Assembly (NCBI RefSeq): GCF_004000765.1
Contig: NZ_BILW01000005.1
Span: 248,001-312,000, forward strand
Direction of reading: 5' to 3'
DNA length: 64,000 nucleotides
From: Paenibacillus chondroitinus NBRC 15376
GTDB lineage: Bacteria > Bacillota > Bacilli > Paenibacillales > NBRC-103111
Shown here: in pieces, positions 8,243 to 17,062 of the stretch
How the letters are laid out: every line of letters begins with the position of its first letter
Numbering within the stretch: position 1 is the stretch's first letter
The notes under the pieces: model-generated
Told to the model about the DNA's origin: nothing
Databases searched by the model: none
What the model saw: only the letters and a program-made list of their open reading frames with translations
Translations under genes and position numbers: made by a program

Positions 8243-9283
8243 TTATTTGTTTTTGGTCACGTGAAGCAGCTCAGGTACAGTGACAAAGGTATAGCCGGCT
8301 GCTTTGAGTTTCGTGATTAATGGTCCGATGGCCTGAACGGTCCCCGACAAATCCTGGGTTTCAGCTCCACCGGAGTGCTGCAAAATGATAGAGCCAGGCT
8401 TCGTTTGCTGCATAATATTGTTCAGCACCTGCTCCGAGTTCAGCGATTTCCAGTCAAGGGAATCGACATTCCAATTGACGATCAAATAATGGTGGTCAGC
8501 GACCCATCTGACCTGCTCCTCATTAATGGCTCCATAGGGGGGGCGGATAAGCCTGGGCGCGTAGCCAATTAAGCCTTGCAGGACATTTTCCGTGTTCATA
8601 ATCTGGTTTTGGAATTTGTCCACTGATAATTTGGGTAGATTCGCGTGGCTGTAAGAGTGATTGCCAATGACATGGCCTTCACGAACAATCCGTCTAACGA
8701 TATCAGGGTGGCTACTAGCCTGTGAGCCGAGCACGAAAAAGGTTGCCTTTACCTGGTTAGCCTTAAGAGCATCAAGCACCTTGGGTGTAAACCGCGTATC
8801 AGGTCCATCATCGAAGGTTAGTGCGACCTTCTTCTCCTGACTGGATCCGCGCAGCTTGAAGGTGTCCGGATATTTGACTACGAGCTGCGAGAGCGTAAGT
8901 TTTTTCTGCGAAATTCGAACTTGGCCTGAATTTTTTTGGACGGGAACGGATGGCTTCTTGGAGCTGGATCCTTCCGTATGCGCGGCTTTCTTCGGGTTTG
9001 TTCTAGGCGATGGGCTAGGTGTAACAGCCGTTGGTGCAGATTTAGGTGATACGGTAGCCTGAGGTGTTGTCGTCGGCGTTAATGCTTCTATGTTCCTTGG
9101 GCTTGGCAAAGGTTCAAAATCAAAAACGCTGTCATCGAGACTGGACTTTATTGTTGCTTCTTGCTCATTGACATGCGCATTTTGCATTGAGCGCTGATCC
9201 TGATATGGCTTGCTTTTAGGCACACCGCATCCAGCAGCTAGCAGGCAAACGATGGCAGCGGAGCACACCCACTTGGTGGTCAT
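8243..9283 (-). CDS. polysaccharide deacetylase lipoprotein (NodB domain, CE4)
   Basis: 346 residues from ATG 9283, which has GGAGGG 6 bases upstream. An N-terminal lipoprotein signal ends in LLAAGC, so the mature protein should be lipid-anchored outside the membrane. A Thr/Pro/Ser-rich linker covers residues ~60-140. The NodB domain shows motif 1 TFDDGPD, motif 2 GNHSYSH (metal ligands D-H-H), motif 3 RPPYGA, motif 4 NVDSLDWK and motif 5 IILQHSG. Family members deacetylate peptidoglycan GlcNAc or MurNAc, or similar polymers. It is transcribed alone, towards the Fur-family gene. Confidence 0.9.
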   Translation of the reverse strand: MTTKWVCSAAIVCLLAAGCGVPKSKPYQDQRSMQNAHVNEQEATIKSSLDDSVFDFEPLPSPRNIEALTPTTTPQATVSPKSAPTAVTPSPSPRTNPKKAAHTEGSSSKKPSVPVQKNSGQVRISQKKLTLSQLVVKYPDTFKLRGSSQEKKVALTFDDGPDTRFTPKVLDALKANQVKATFFVLGSQASSHPDIVRRIVREGHVIGNHSYSHANLPKLSVDKFQNQIMNTENVLQGLIGYAPRLIRPPYGAINEEQVRWVADHHYLIVNWNVDSLDWKSLNSEQVLNNIMQQTKPGSIILQHSGGAETQDLSGTVQAIGPLITKLKAAGYTFVTVPELLHVTKNK

Positions 9284-9456
9284 GGCAATCCCTCCGAGCA
9301 TTATGATATGCTCTAGCTTTTGTAATGAAGGGACAGCCTATCCTGTGAAATAAAGGAATAACATCTATTGGAAGCCATGGACATGAACTATTTCCAGTCA
9401 TAGAGCGTCATTACATATACTTGAACCGGAAAACGTGAAAGGAGCGAGGAGAGGAC

Positions 9457-10512
9457 ATGATAGCTCTGATGAACAACAAAAAATTAATGATATTGATCGT
9501 TTTTGTGCTGTGCGCAGGCTGTTTTCATGAACAAACCTCGACTCTGCCGACAACTGCTACCCAATCGACCAAACCAGATAAGCAAATTAGTGGACTATCT
9601 GTCATTTCAGGAGAAAATATACAAGTACATGATGAAAATGTTCATAAGCCGAATGTCCCTAGCAAAGCCATTACATTCGTGAATGAGCTGCAAGGTTATG
9701 GGATTACGTCTGGAAAAGGAAAAGCTTCTCTCATGCAAACTGGCGATGGTGGGACCACTTGGAAGCCTCTGAGAGGAATAGACGCTTTGGCGGCGCCAAG
9801 CATGCTTTCTTTTCTTGATTCTCAAACGGGTTGGTTGCTGACAAGTGAATCGAAAGATCAAGAATCGGAACTTAGCTTAACCGCGGACGGAGGCCAAACA
9901 TGGGAAGTGATTGCACAGGACTTGCCTGTGCTTGAGGCAGAGAAGGAAATCATGTTCTTTCGGTTCTTTGACCGACAAAATGGATTGATTGCCGTTCGCA
10001 ACGGCAAGGACTTGGTATTGCTTCGGACGCAAGATGGGGGGATTACTTGGTTGGCCTCAAATCGTATTCCTATGCCAAGCGAAGGTGTTGTTACATTCCT
10101 TTCATCTTCAGAGGGTTGGTTTGTTGGCTCGAGTTCATTCCAGAGTCCAAGTGAAAAAAATAAGGCCGCTGTAACGTTATACCGTATGACAGACGGGGAA
10201 TCATGGGAAGAAGCAGGAAAAATATCTACGTCCCTCGTACCGAAGGCACTTTCCTTTGTAGACACAGCACATGGTTTCGTACTGCTCCAGACAAATCAGC
10301 AGAATCGTGCTCAAGGGCAAGAGCGACAGCTGCTTCGGACCGGCGACGGCGGTAAAACATGGAGTCAACACACGTTTCCCGCCGCGTTCCAGCCGCTTGA
10401 TCTGAATTTACAAGTGAGTTTTGTTACAACAAGCAACGGCTGGCTCTGGGATGCCCGAAATTTGTGGAAAACGAAAGATGGAGGCTTGAATTGGCAGCTG
10501 TTAACGCCTTAG
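9457..10512 (+). CDS. Ycf48/BNR-repeat lipoprotein
   Basis: 351 residues. A lipoprotein signal ends in VLCAGC near residue 22. The rest is a beta-propeller with recurring Asp-box-like motifs: GDGGTTWK, ADGGQTWE, QDGGITW, GDGGKTWS and KDGGLNWQ. This is the photosystem II stability (Ycf48)/BNR type of fold found on the outside of many Bacilli, where its role is unknown. The ATG at 9457 follows AGGAG by 8 bases. It converges with an acetyltransferase gene 4 bases away, leaving no room for a terminator. Confidence 0.8.
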   Translation: MIALMNNKKLMILIVFVLCAGCFHEQTSTLPTTATQSTKPDKQISGLSVISGENIQVHDENVHKPNVPSKAITFVNELQGYGITSGKGKASLMQTGDGGTTWKPLRGIDALAAPSMLSFLDSQTGWLLTSESKDQESELSLTADGGQTWEVIAQDLPVLEAEKEIMFFRFFDRQNGLIAVRNGKDLVLLRTQDGGITWLASNRIPMPSEGVVTFLSSSEGWFVGSSSFQSPSEKNKAAVTLYRMTDGESWEEAGKISTSLVPKALSFVDTAHGFVLLQTNQQNRAQGQERQLLRTGDGGKTWSQHTFPAAFQPLDLNLQVSFVTTSNGWLWDARNLWKTKDGGLNWQLLTP

Positions 10513-10516
10513 AATA

Positions 10517-11011
10517 TCAAATGATTTTCTGATAGGTTACGATATCAAGGAACTTGCCCCATTTGAAGCCAACCTCGCGGAAGTGAGCGCACTGCGTGTA
10601 GCCATTTTTCGAAAACATATGAATACTAGGCTTGTTATCTGCACAGATCGTAGAAATTAAGGAATGGAAATCTTGTTCTTTCGCGAACGTCTCAATAAAT
10701 TGGATGGCGGCGGAACCAATTCCTTTGCCCACACACCCCGGTTGTAAATAGATCGTCACTTCTCCTGTAGTGGCATAAGCTTGCTTTTTCTTGTGAGGCA
10801 TTACCTGCACATAGCCTTGAAGTTCTCCATCCAATGTGATCACAAAAGTTTGAAAACGCGAGTTCGGATGAACAACACTTTCTGTAAATTCGGTGATTGT
10901 AACAGGTTCCGTATGAAAAGAGGCGGTGGAATTCATGACGAAATAGTTGTAAATGTCCATTAAAGCGGGAATATCCGACGCTTCTATTGTTTTAAACATA
11001 ATTGCAGACAT
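10517..11011 (-). CDS. GNAT N-acetyltransferase (phosphinothricin acetyltransferase-like)
   Basis: 164 residues with the GNAT fold: a start ASDIPALMDIYNYFVMNSTASF typical of the Pat/phosphinothricin group, then TGEVTIYLQPGCVGKGIGSAAI, which holds the acetyl-CoA pyrophosphate loop (GKGIGS), and a C-terminal MFSKNGYTQCAHFREVGFK. It would transfer acetyl from acetyl-CoA to a small amine. The substrate cannot be told from sequence. AAGGAG lies 7 bases before the ATG. Confidence 0.87.
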   Translation of the reverse strand: MSAIMFKTIEASDIPALMDIYNYFVMNSTASFHTEPVTITEFTESVVHPNSRFQTFVITLDGELQGYVQVMPHKKKQAYATTGEVTIYLQPGCVGKGIGSAAIQFIETFAKEQDFHSLISTICADNKPSIHMFSKNGYTQCAHFREVGFKWGKFLDIVTYQKII

Positions 11012-11128
11012 ATAAGACTCCTTCTCTTCTTTTTCAAATAGACATCTAGCATCATTCCATGTATCTTAGATATAATATCTTACTATTAAAAGAAGATAAA
11101 GTTGAACATCGTAAATAGGGGGAGTTAC

Positions 11129-11413
11129 ATGTCGGGCAGCTCGGGTTACATTCTCGTGATTGTTGTTGGAATCATTGTACTTGCAGGTCTTACATTCATG
11201 AATCTTCGCAAAATTAGCAAATCCACCGCGGACTTGACCCAACTCAAAAAAAGAACGCTTCTCTGGAGTGAAATCTCACTGGCGTTGTTTGTTCTGCAGT
11301 TGTTCTTCCGTGATCGGCAGGGCGGATTCTTGCTTTTCTTTGGGATTCTGACGCTATTTACAGGGGCTCATTACCTTGGTGTACTGTACTATTCGAAAAA
11401 AAGGGGTAAATAA
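11129..11413 (+). CDS. small membrane protein, unknown
   Basis: 94 residues from ATG 11129, which follows GGGGGAG; an upstream in-frame ATG at 11102 lacks a ribosome site. Three hydrophobic segments (residues ~6-25, ~45-65, ~65-85), the last two close together, suggest a small integral membrane protein. I do not recognise the family. A strong terminator follows at once, so it is transcribed singly. Confidence 0.65.
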   Translation: MSGSSGYILVIVVGIIVLAGLTFMNLRKISKSTADLTQLKKRTLLWSEISLALFVLQLFFRDRQGGFLLFFGILTLFTGAHYLGVLYYSKKRGK

Positions 11414-11420
11414 CAAACGG

Positions 11421-11470
11421 AGAGAGGCTTTCCTAAGTAGTCAGGCTACTTGGAGGAAAGTCTCTTTTTT
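11421..11470 (+). terminator. rho-independent terminator
   Basis: A long stem (AGAGAGGCTTTCCT with AGGAAAGTCTCT, plus inner AAGTAG/CTACTT) followed by TTTTTT. It ends the 11129 gene and lies just past the stop codon of the leftward gene at 11480. Confidence 0.85.
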
Positions 11471-11479
11471 TATGGGGTA

Positions 11480-11650
11480 CTACTCGTTCCAGCTTGATGG
11501 TTGTGTTTTCGTCGGCAATCTCAGCTTCTGGTACCATTTTTTCTTTTTCTTTTGTTCTAATAACGCTTTTAACTGAAGCATAACAAGCTTCGCTCTGTCC
11601 TCGTCGGCATACTTGTCTCGTAGATGTTCGAAAATTGTTGGATCTTGCAT
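11480..11650 (-). CDS. 56-residue protein with LexA-boxed promoter
   Basis: A small ORF starting MQDPTIFEHLRDKYADEDRA and ending in a Lys-rich, basic tail. A GAAGG lies about 11 bases upstream. A LexA-like box and a sigma-A promoter sit 50-105 bases upstream in the right orientation, and the convergent terminator at 11421-11470 can serve it. No family is recognised. Host SOS regulons often contain small inhibitors, but nothing here shows that function. It has a helical, charged composition and no membrane segment. Confidence 0.55.
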   Translation of the reverse strand: MQDPTIFEHLRDKYADEDRAKLVMLQLKALLEQKKKKKWYQKLRLPTKTQPSSWNE

Positions 11651-11698
11651 TGGATCGGATACCTTCTTTTCTGACTGTAAGATAAATGCGAAAAAAAG

Positions 11699-11755
11699 AG
11701 AATATATGTTCTTGTTTGGCTATTATAGCATATGAGTTTTCGAGATGCTAGTCAA
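11699..11755 (-). promoter_or_regulatory. promoter with LexA-like box for the 56-residue ORF
   Basis: Reading leftward: -35 TTGACT (11755-11750), 17-base spacer, -10 TATGCT (11732-11727) or the overlapping TATAAT (11727-11722). Then the box AGAACATATATTCT at 11712-11699. The box keeps GAAC-N4-ATTC, three mismatches to CGAAC-N4-GTTCG, and lies where LexA would block transcription. Confidence 0.55.
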
Positions 11756-11883
11756 CTTTTGCTACATGAGAATCTTCTCATGGGGCTATTTTTGTTTCCC
11801 TTTTTTTTAGGTAAGCGCTTAGATCCAATCCTCTGAATGCCGCATTTAATGTAGAGTACCAAACCATAAAGAGGTGAAGACAA

Positions 11884-12147
11884 ATGGCTCGAGTAAAAGC
11901 AGTTCGAAACACTGACTTCGTTTTGATAACTTGGGTAAGAAACCCGCTTCGTCCAGGTTCTGCACGCAGAATCACCGCCTCTCGTGTGATCGGCAACGCC
12001 TCGCCATGTACGTTTACGTTAGCTCCCGGTAGACTATTGAATAACGCGTTTGCCTGCTTGTTGGATGCAGATATCGGTTTTAAAGTGGTGTATCAGAAAA
12101 ATACGTCAAGCATTAGCGGTGTAGTGTTGCTCCGGCGTAATCGTTAA
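11884..12147 (+). CDS. small basic protein, unknown
   Basis: 87 residues, Arg-rich and strongly basic, with GAGGTG 7 bases before the ATG and a perfect terminator 14 bases after the stop. These flanks, rather than any homology, support it as a gene. A leftward ORF on the opposite strand (11778-11996) has no ribosome site and was not accepted. No domain is recognised. Confidence 0.55.
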   Translation: MARVKAVRNTDFVLITWVRNPLRPGSARRITASRVIGNASPCTFTLAPGRLLNNAFACLLDADIGFKVVYQKNTSSISGVVLLRRNR

Positions 12148-12161
12148 GTATAAGCTGGTTT

Positions 12162-12185
12162 AAAACCACCGCGAGGTGGTTTTTT
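12162..12185 (+). terminator. rho-independent terminator
   Basis: AAAACCACC-GCGA-GGTGGTTTT with a further T, a compact perfect stem ending the 11884 gene. Confidence 0.85.
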
Positions 12186-12270
12186 GCTGATCAAAAACGG
12201 TTAAACCTCGTGGACACACAAAGTAAGTAATGGTAAAATTTAGTCATTATGTTATGGGGGGCAAGTTCGG

Positions 12271-12990
12271 ATGAAAATAGCTTTTATTTCAGATATACAT
12301 GGAAACGCAATTGCTCTTGAAGCGGTTTTAAATGATATTAAGCAAAATAATGCAGATAAAATTTATGTGCTAGGCGATCTTTGTTACCGTGGACCGGAAC
12401 CCAAACGATCTCTGGAATTAATTCGTTCTTTGAATACTGAAGTGATTAAAGGCAATGCAGACGAATGGGTAGTCCGCGGTGTTCGCGAAGGGGAAGTTCC
12501 GCAAAAAGTGATCGACCTGATGAACATCGAACGTGATTGGACCTATTCCAAACTGGAACCGTCTGATCTGGCATATTTAGAAGCGCTCCCTACAGAAATT
12601 AATTGTGAGGTAAGTGGAATTCGAATAAACGCCTTCCATGCAACACCGGATAGTTTATTTGAAATCGTACTTCCGAACGAGGACGACGCTGGATTGCAAA
12701 GCCGCTTGATGAGTTCACAAGATGCGCAGATCTATGTATACGCGCACATCCATAAAGCTTACATAAGGCACTTGAATGGTAAAGTACTTATGAATGTTGG
12801 AAGCGTTGGGCTTCCGTTTGATGGCATCACTAAAGCTTCTTATGGTCTGATTGAAATTGAAGAAGGTAAATTAAAAACATCTATACATCGTGTTGATTTT
12901 GACGCGGAGAGAGTGATCGAACTATACAGGGATGTGGACTATCCGAATGCAGCAATGATGTCGGGGATTGTTCGAAACGCTAGAGTTTGA
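12271..12990 (+). CDS. metallophosphoesterase (YfcE/PrpA-type, cytosolic)
   Basis: 239 residues with a calcineurin-like phosphoesterase fold: ISDIHGNAIALE, VLGDLCYRGPEP, IKGNADEW and a distal YAHIHKAYIR metal site. No signal or membrane segment, unlike the anchored phosphoesterase at 4635. Members hydrolyse phosphoproteins, cyclic nucleotides or dinucleotides; which applies here cannot be read from sequence. GGGGGG lies 9 bases before the ATG. Transcribed alone. Confidence 0.85.
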   Translation: MKIAFISDIHGNAIALEAVLNDIKQNNADKIYVLGDLCYRGPEPKRSLELIRSLNTEVIKGNADEWVVRGVREGEVPQKVIDLMNIERDWTYSKLEPSDLAYLEALPTEINCEVSGIRINAFHATPDSLFEIVLPNEDDAGLQSRLMSSQDAQIYVYAHIHKAYIRHLNGKVLMNVGSVGLPFDGITKASYGLIEIEEGKLKTSIHRVDFDAERVIELYRDVDYPNAAMMSGIVRNARV

Positions 12991-13138
12991 GCGGAAGTGT
13001 CATTTCTAGGACGTACAGGGGCAAGTAGTAATAAATCGATTTGGGCATGGAAAACTAAGTACTAAAGAAAGAAAAATGTTAAATGATGGAAAATAAATGC
13101 TAATTATGTTAATGTAGCAAGAGGGAGGGGAGGGAATT

Positions 13139-14227
13139 ATGTTTTCCAAGAAAAAGAAAGTATCAATTTTGATTATTGCCGCTAATGTATTATTGTGTAC
13201 ATCAGTTTATGCTAATTCAGATACGAATTGGGATTACCCAACTAGTAGAAATGTGGAAGCTAAGAAGATCGAGAATAAACTGTTTATGACTACGAGCACG
13301 GTCCAATGGAGTGCTGATCAATTAAAATTGTTTCAAAGCAACAATGCTTCTAAACAATTTTTTCCTGCCTTATCGTACAAAGTAACCGGTTCTGATGAAC
13401 TAAGGTCGAAGCTTATGTTAACCAACGCACCTGGGGCAAAATTTACAAGAAAGCTTGCCACCTATGCTGAAGGGGAAGAAATTAAATTATCCATTCTAAA
13501 CACTACTCATATAATCGCAGATAAACCTTATGTATTCTATACAGCATGGCTGCATACAGCAGATAGCAATTCTCAAGTATCATTACGTTCTATGCAAAGA
13601 TATTCTCAACCCAACGGAACTCTAAATGACCTATCTAAAACCGACGAAGAAATTGCACGCATTACGTTCGATAAAGCAGAACCCATCAATAAGAAATATA
13701 GGGAAATTTACCTTCCTGAATCGTTTGATAGTCCCTTCAAGCAATATACAGCGGAAGATGAAGCGGCTGCGGATGTTAATAAAGTGAAGAGCTACGCTTT
13801 GATTGATTCCAAAGAAAAGCTAGAATCTTATAAACGCGAAAATGCTCAAAAATTGAAATTTGCTTCTGACCAGAGTAAGGTTCAATTTGCCGTGACATTT
13901 AAAAATAACGGATTCACCAGACCAGAACTGCTAGCCAAAGAGTATAACTTGAATCTTTCTCAAATTTATGCTTCAGGGATTAAAGAGAATGGGGAAGAGT
14001 ATACGGTGAGTTGGTATGATACTGGAATGGAAGTAATTTCATTGATGAACCTGAAAGAGACTGGTTTTAAGAAGTTTGCAGTTACGGAAATGGAAGGCAC
14101 GGCATATGTAGGCGATTTACAGAAAATGAGTCAATTACCCAATGTTGATGTCATTGAGATTGAGAACGAGAATGAGAGGCAGGTTCCTACTGGCGTACAT
14201 TGGCTAAATATGCGCTACGGAAATTAA
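13139..14227 (+). CDS. secreted protein of unknown function
   Basis: 362 residues. A signal peptide covers residues 1-25, with probable cleavage after VYAN. The rest is hydrophilic with no repeats, Cys pairs or catalytic motifs that I recognise. A very strong ribosome site (GGGAGGGGAGGG) precedes the ATG, and a hairpin terminator follows. It is probably an exported or wall-associated protein. Confidence 0.7.
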   Translation: MFSKKKKVSILIIAANVLLCTSVYANSDTNWDYPTSRNVEAKKIENKLFMTTSTVQWSADQLKLFQSNNASKQFFPALSYKVTGSDELRSKLMLTNAPGAKFTRKLATYAEGEEIKLSILNTTHIIADKPYVFYTAWLHTADSNSQVSLRSMQRYSQPNGTLNDLSKTDEEIARITFDKAEPINKKYREIYLPESFDSPFKQYTAEDEAAADVNKVKSYALIDSKEKLESYKRENAQKLKFASDQSKVQFAVTFKNNGFTRPELLAKEYNLNLSQIYASGIKENGEEYTVSWYDTGMEVISLMNLKETGFKKFAVTEMEGTAYVGDLQKMSQLPNVDVIEIENENERQVPTGVHWLNMRYGN

Positions 14228-14238
14228 GCAATAAGTAG

Positions 14239-14265
14239 AGCTGGCTGCTTGGCAGTCAGCTTTAT
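14239..14265 (+). terminator. terminator-like hairpin
   Basis: AGCTGGCTG pairs with CAGTCAGCT across a short loop, followed by a T-rich stretch. It ends the secreted protein gene. Confidence 0.6.
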
Positions 14266-14295
14266 TATAGTTATCGAATGGATTTGTATCAAAAT

Positions 14296-14346
14296 AAAAA
14301 GACTTCATTACACCTGGAGGAGGCTAGGTGGCTAGAAGTCTTTTTT
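14296..14346 (-). terminator. bidirectional terminator
   Basis: AAAAAGACTTC pairs with GAAGTCTTTTT around an inner CACCT/AGGTG stem. It lies just beyond the stop of the leftward spore protein gene. Confidence 0.8.
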
Positions 14347-14370
14347 GCAAGCTTACTTTTACATCAAAAC

Positions 14371-14580
14371 TTAACGTTGAAAACCTTGGAGCTGCTGCTC
14401 AGCCATTTGTACTAATCTTTTCGTAATGCTGCCACCAATAGAGCCTGCATCGCGAGTCGCGAGATTTCCATTGTAACCATCTGGTTGTAAAGGTATTCCC
14501 AATTGTTGAGCTACTTCAAATTTCATTTGATTTAAAGCTGCTTTTGCTTGAGGAACAACTAATGTGCTATTGTTTGCCAT
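14371..14580 (-). CDS. alpha/beta-type small acid-soluble spore protein
   Basis: 69 residues from ATG 14580 (AAAGGAGTG upstream). It shows the family pattern: LVVPQAKAALNQMKFEVAQQLGI, containing the region cut by the germination protease GPR, and a C-terminal NLATRDAGSIGGSITKRLV block. These proteins coat spore DNA, protect it from UV and heat, and are degraded at germination for amino acids. Expression would be by sigma-G in the forespore; I could not define a convincing sigma-G promoter by eye. Confidence 0.95.
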   Translation of the reverse strand: MANNSTLVVPQAKAALNQMKFEVAQQLGIPLQPDGYNGNLATRDAGSIGGSITKRLVQMAEQQLQGFQR

Positions 14581-14790
14581 GGAAAAAATCACTCCTTTTC
14601 TTGGTGTACTCATATCATTTGGAGTGGAAGGAATTCTTATGCATGTAAAATTGAAAATTATTTTCATCTGATATTGCACAAAGCGTCTTAGAGATGTATT
14701 TTTGTGAAAAACATCTATACAACGGATTAAAAAATGCTGTTATAATGCCTTTGTTAGGTTAAATATGTACTGCTTTACACGGAGGATCGG

Positions 14791-16236
14791 ATGCTAACAC
14801 ACTTCAATGACCATAGTCTTCTTTTACATGCATTTGAAAAATCTCCAATTGGAGTGGCTTTTTTGTCATGTGATGGAAGCCTTTTCAAGGTTAATCCATC
14901 TTTTTGCAAAATGTTAGGATATAGCGAAAGTGAATTAATAAATCTGGGTGTTCCATCTGTTACCCATCCTGAAGATTTAGAAGCTGATCAGGAATTGTGG
15001 CGTCAAGTGGCGCAAGGTGAAAGAGACGGTTACCAATTAGAAAAAAGGTACATTCATAAATACGGGGCCGTTGTGTGGGGGCTTCTACATGTTACTATCG
15101 TCAAAAACCAACAGGGAGTCAATGCTAATAGCATACTCATCTCCCAAGTTGTAGATATAACAGAGCAAAAAAAGAAGGAAGAAGAGTTCAAAAGGATTGA
15201 AGAACTGCACAATCTTATTTCCGAACATTCACAGGATGTTATTTTGCGTTTAACGCCAGACGGAATAATCACATATGTCTCGCCAGCTATACGTAACCAA
15301 CTCGGATATGAGCCAGATGAACTTATCGGAACATTTGCCTATGATTATTGGCATCAAGAAGATTTGAAGTCTAACTGGTTAAAGTACGGTTATTATGAAA
15401 ACTCGGATAGCAGAATATTTGTTTATCGTGTTCGGCATAAGAACGGCCATTATATCTGGCAAGAAGCACACTCCAAAAGAATAAGAAATGCTGCAGGAGC
15501 GATTCAACATGTTATCAGTATGGGGCGCGATATAACAGAACGGATACAGTCTGAAGAATTAATCCGCAGATCCGAGAAACTTTCCTTAGTAGGTGAGCTT
15601 GCAGCTGGAATCGCTCATGAAATTAGAAATCCTTTGACTAGTTTGCGAGGATTCATGCAGTTATACGTGAAAGAGGATATAGAAGGTATAAAGAAATTAC
15701 GCAATGAAGTCATGATATCAGAAATTGATCGAATTAATGAAATTGTAAGTGAGCTTTTAGTGTTAGCTAAACCTTCAACTGAGGCATCGGAATTAAGAGA
15801 CGTAGCACATGAGTTAAATCACGTTACACGATTATTTGAAGGACAAGCCAACCTTTACAACGTTCAAATCAATAAAGAGTTGGATGTCAATTTACCGCTT
15901 ATCCAGTGTCAACGCAGCATCAATCAAGTATTTATCAATGTTTTAAAGAATGCTATTGAATCCATGCCTAAAGGCGGACAAGTGACAATAGAAGCCAAGC
16001 AAAAAAACGATGAAATTCATATTCGAATTCATGACACAGGACATGGAATCCCACAAAGTGAAATATCCAAGATCGGAAATCCTTTTTTTACTACCAAAGA
16101 AACAGGAACAGGGTTAGGATTAATGGTTTCAATGAGGATCATCCAAAATCATAAGGGAACTATACGAATCGAGAGTGAAGTTGGGAAAGGGACTACGGTG
16201 GAAGTTATTTTGCCGATCGTTAGCGGAATTCTATAA
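14791..16236 (+). CDS. PAS-PAS sensor histidine kinase, sporulation-kinase type
   Basis: 481 residues, no membrane segments: two PAS domains (about 10-125 and 140-255, each ending in a DITE motif), then a HisKA domain with HEIRNPLTSLRGF (phosphorylated His), the N box NVLKNAIESM, G1 DTGHGIP, F box FFTTKETGTGLGL and G2 region. The H-box and cytosolic PAS layout are those of KinA/KinE-like kinases that feed the Spo0 phosphorelay. No partner response regulator is adjacent, which fits such orphan kinases. GGAGG lies just upstream of the ATG. Confidence 0.85.
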   Translation: MLTHFNDHSLLLHAFEKSPIGVAFLSCDGSLFKVNPSFCKMLGYSESELINLGVPSVTHPEDLEADQELWRQVAQGERDGYQLEKRYIHKYGAVVWGLLHVTIVKNQQGVNANSILISQVVDITEQKKKEEEFKRIEELHNLISEHSQDVILRLTPDGIITYVSPAIRNQLGYEPDELIGTFAYDYWHQEDLKSNWLKYGYYENSDSRIFVYRVRHKNGHYIWQEAHSKRIRNAAGAIQHVISMGRDITERIQSEELIRRSEKLSLVGELAAGIAHEIRNPLTSLRGFMQLYVKEDIEGIKKLRNEVMISEIDRINEIVSELLVLAKPSTEASELRDVAHELNHVTRLFEGQANLYNVQINKELDVNLPLIQCQRSINQVFINVLKNAIESMPKGGQVTIEAKQKNDEIHIRIHDTGHGIPQSEISKIGNPFFTTKETGTGLGLMVSMRIIQNHKGTIRIESEVGKGTTVEVILPIVSGIL

Positions 16237-16297
16237 GGGAATAATAATGCTGAAAGAGCCAGTGCGCGATATCGTAAGTTATATATATAGAAACAAT

Positions 16298-16329
16298 AAG
16301 CCCGAGGGTAAATTCCCATGGGCTTTTTT
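16298..16329. terminator. bidirectional terminator
   Basis: AAGCCC and GGG pair with CCC and GGGCTT, followed by TTTTTC. It lies between the kinase and the convergent membrane protein gene. Confidence 0.75.
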
Positions 16330-16356
16330 CATTTGATGAACAGCTTCCATCACCGA

Positions 16357-16857
16357 TTAATGCTCAGATTTCGAAGTTCGTTTCATAACACGCAAATGAA
16401 AAGGTAAATAGAAATAGTACACAACTAAATAAACAGGAATCGAGTACAAGGGGTTCCAATGCTTTAATGTCATTATCCCAACAGCGACAGCTAGCCACTC
16501 GGCGAGCTCTGATACAGCTGTAAAAAGTATGGTGTAGAGAAGTTTTTTGTATTCTTGATAAACGTTTAGATAAATAACAGCAAAACTTGGAGGAATAATC
16601 GTGTACATGAAGAACTCAGGGATACCGCGTTTATTAGGGCTGCCAACGTCAAACAAATCAAGCCAAACGGAAAATATAGTATCGATAACCCAAACAAGTC
16701 CGGCGATTACACCGAAAGTGAGATAGATCTCTGACATGTTTAATCTTTTGGGCATAAAAACGATGAACAATAACAGGAAAACACCAAGAATGGCTGGGTA
16801 CCACCACCCTTTACTAAAATCCATATTTTGAATGATTTGATTCATAACAGTCCACAC
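16357..16857 (-). CDS. CBO0543-like membrane protein
   Basis: 166 residues, five hydrophobic segments. It has the pattern of a Bacillales membrane family often labelled CBO0543: a GWWYP start, a VWVIDTIFSVWLD block, and the C-terminal LKHWNPLYSIPVYLVVYYFYLPFH. Two related genes lie further along, both broken (57311 and 61857), so this is the only intact one in the window. Function unknown. Confidence 0.65.
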   Translation of the reverse strand: MWTVMNQIIQNMDFSKGWWYPAILGVFLLLFIVFMPKRLNMSEIYLTFGVIAGLVWVIDTIFSVWLDLFDVGSPNKRGIPEFFMYTIIPPSFAVIYLNVYQEYKKLLYTILFTAVSELAEWLAVAVGIMTLKHWNPLYSIPVYLVVYYFYLPFHLRVMKRTSKSEH

Positions 16858-17062
16858 ACCTCACATACTGGGAATTGTCGTTAGTTTGCCCTTTAAGTGG
16901 ATTTTTATGAATGGACTGCGGGAGAGCCGGTTCTTATAACGCGAAGAGGCTGCCTAATTTTCAGTTCTTGATAATATGCATAGAAACATAAATTTGGATA
17001 AAAATACTTTAAAGGGAATGTTTGGGAAAGTGAGATGATTCGAAAAAGTCGGGGTGATCAAC

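Noticed and set aside
11778..11996. Leftward 72-residue ORF overlapping the 11884 gene
   Set aside because: No ribosome site or terminator, whereas the rightward ORF has both.
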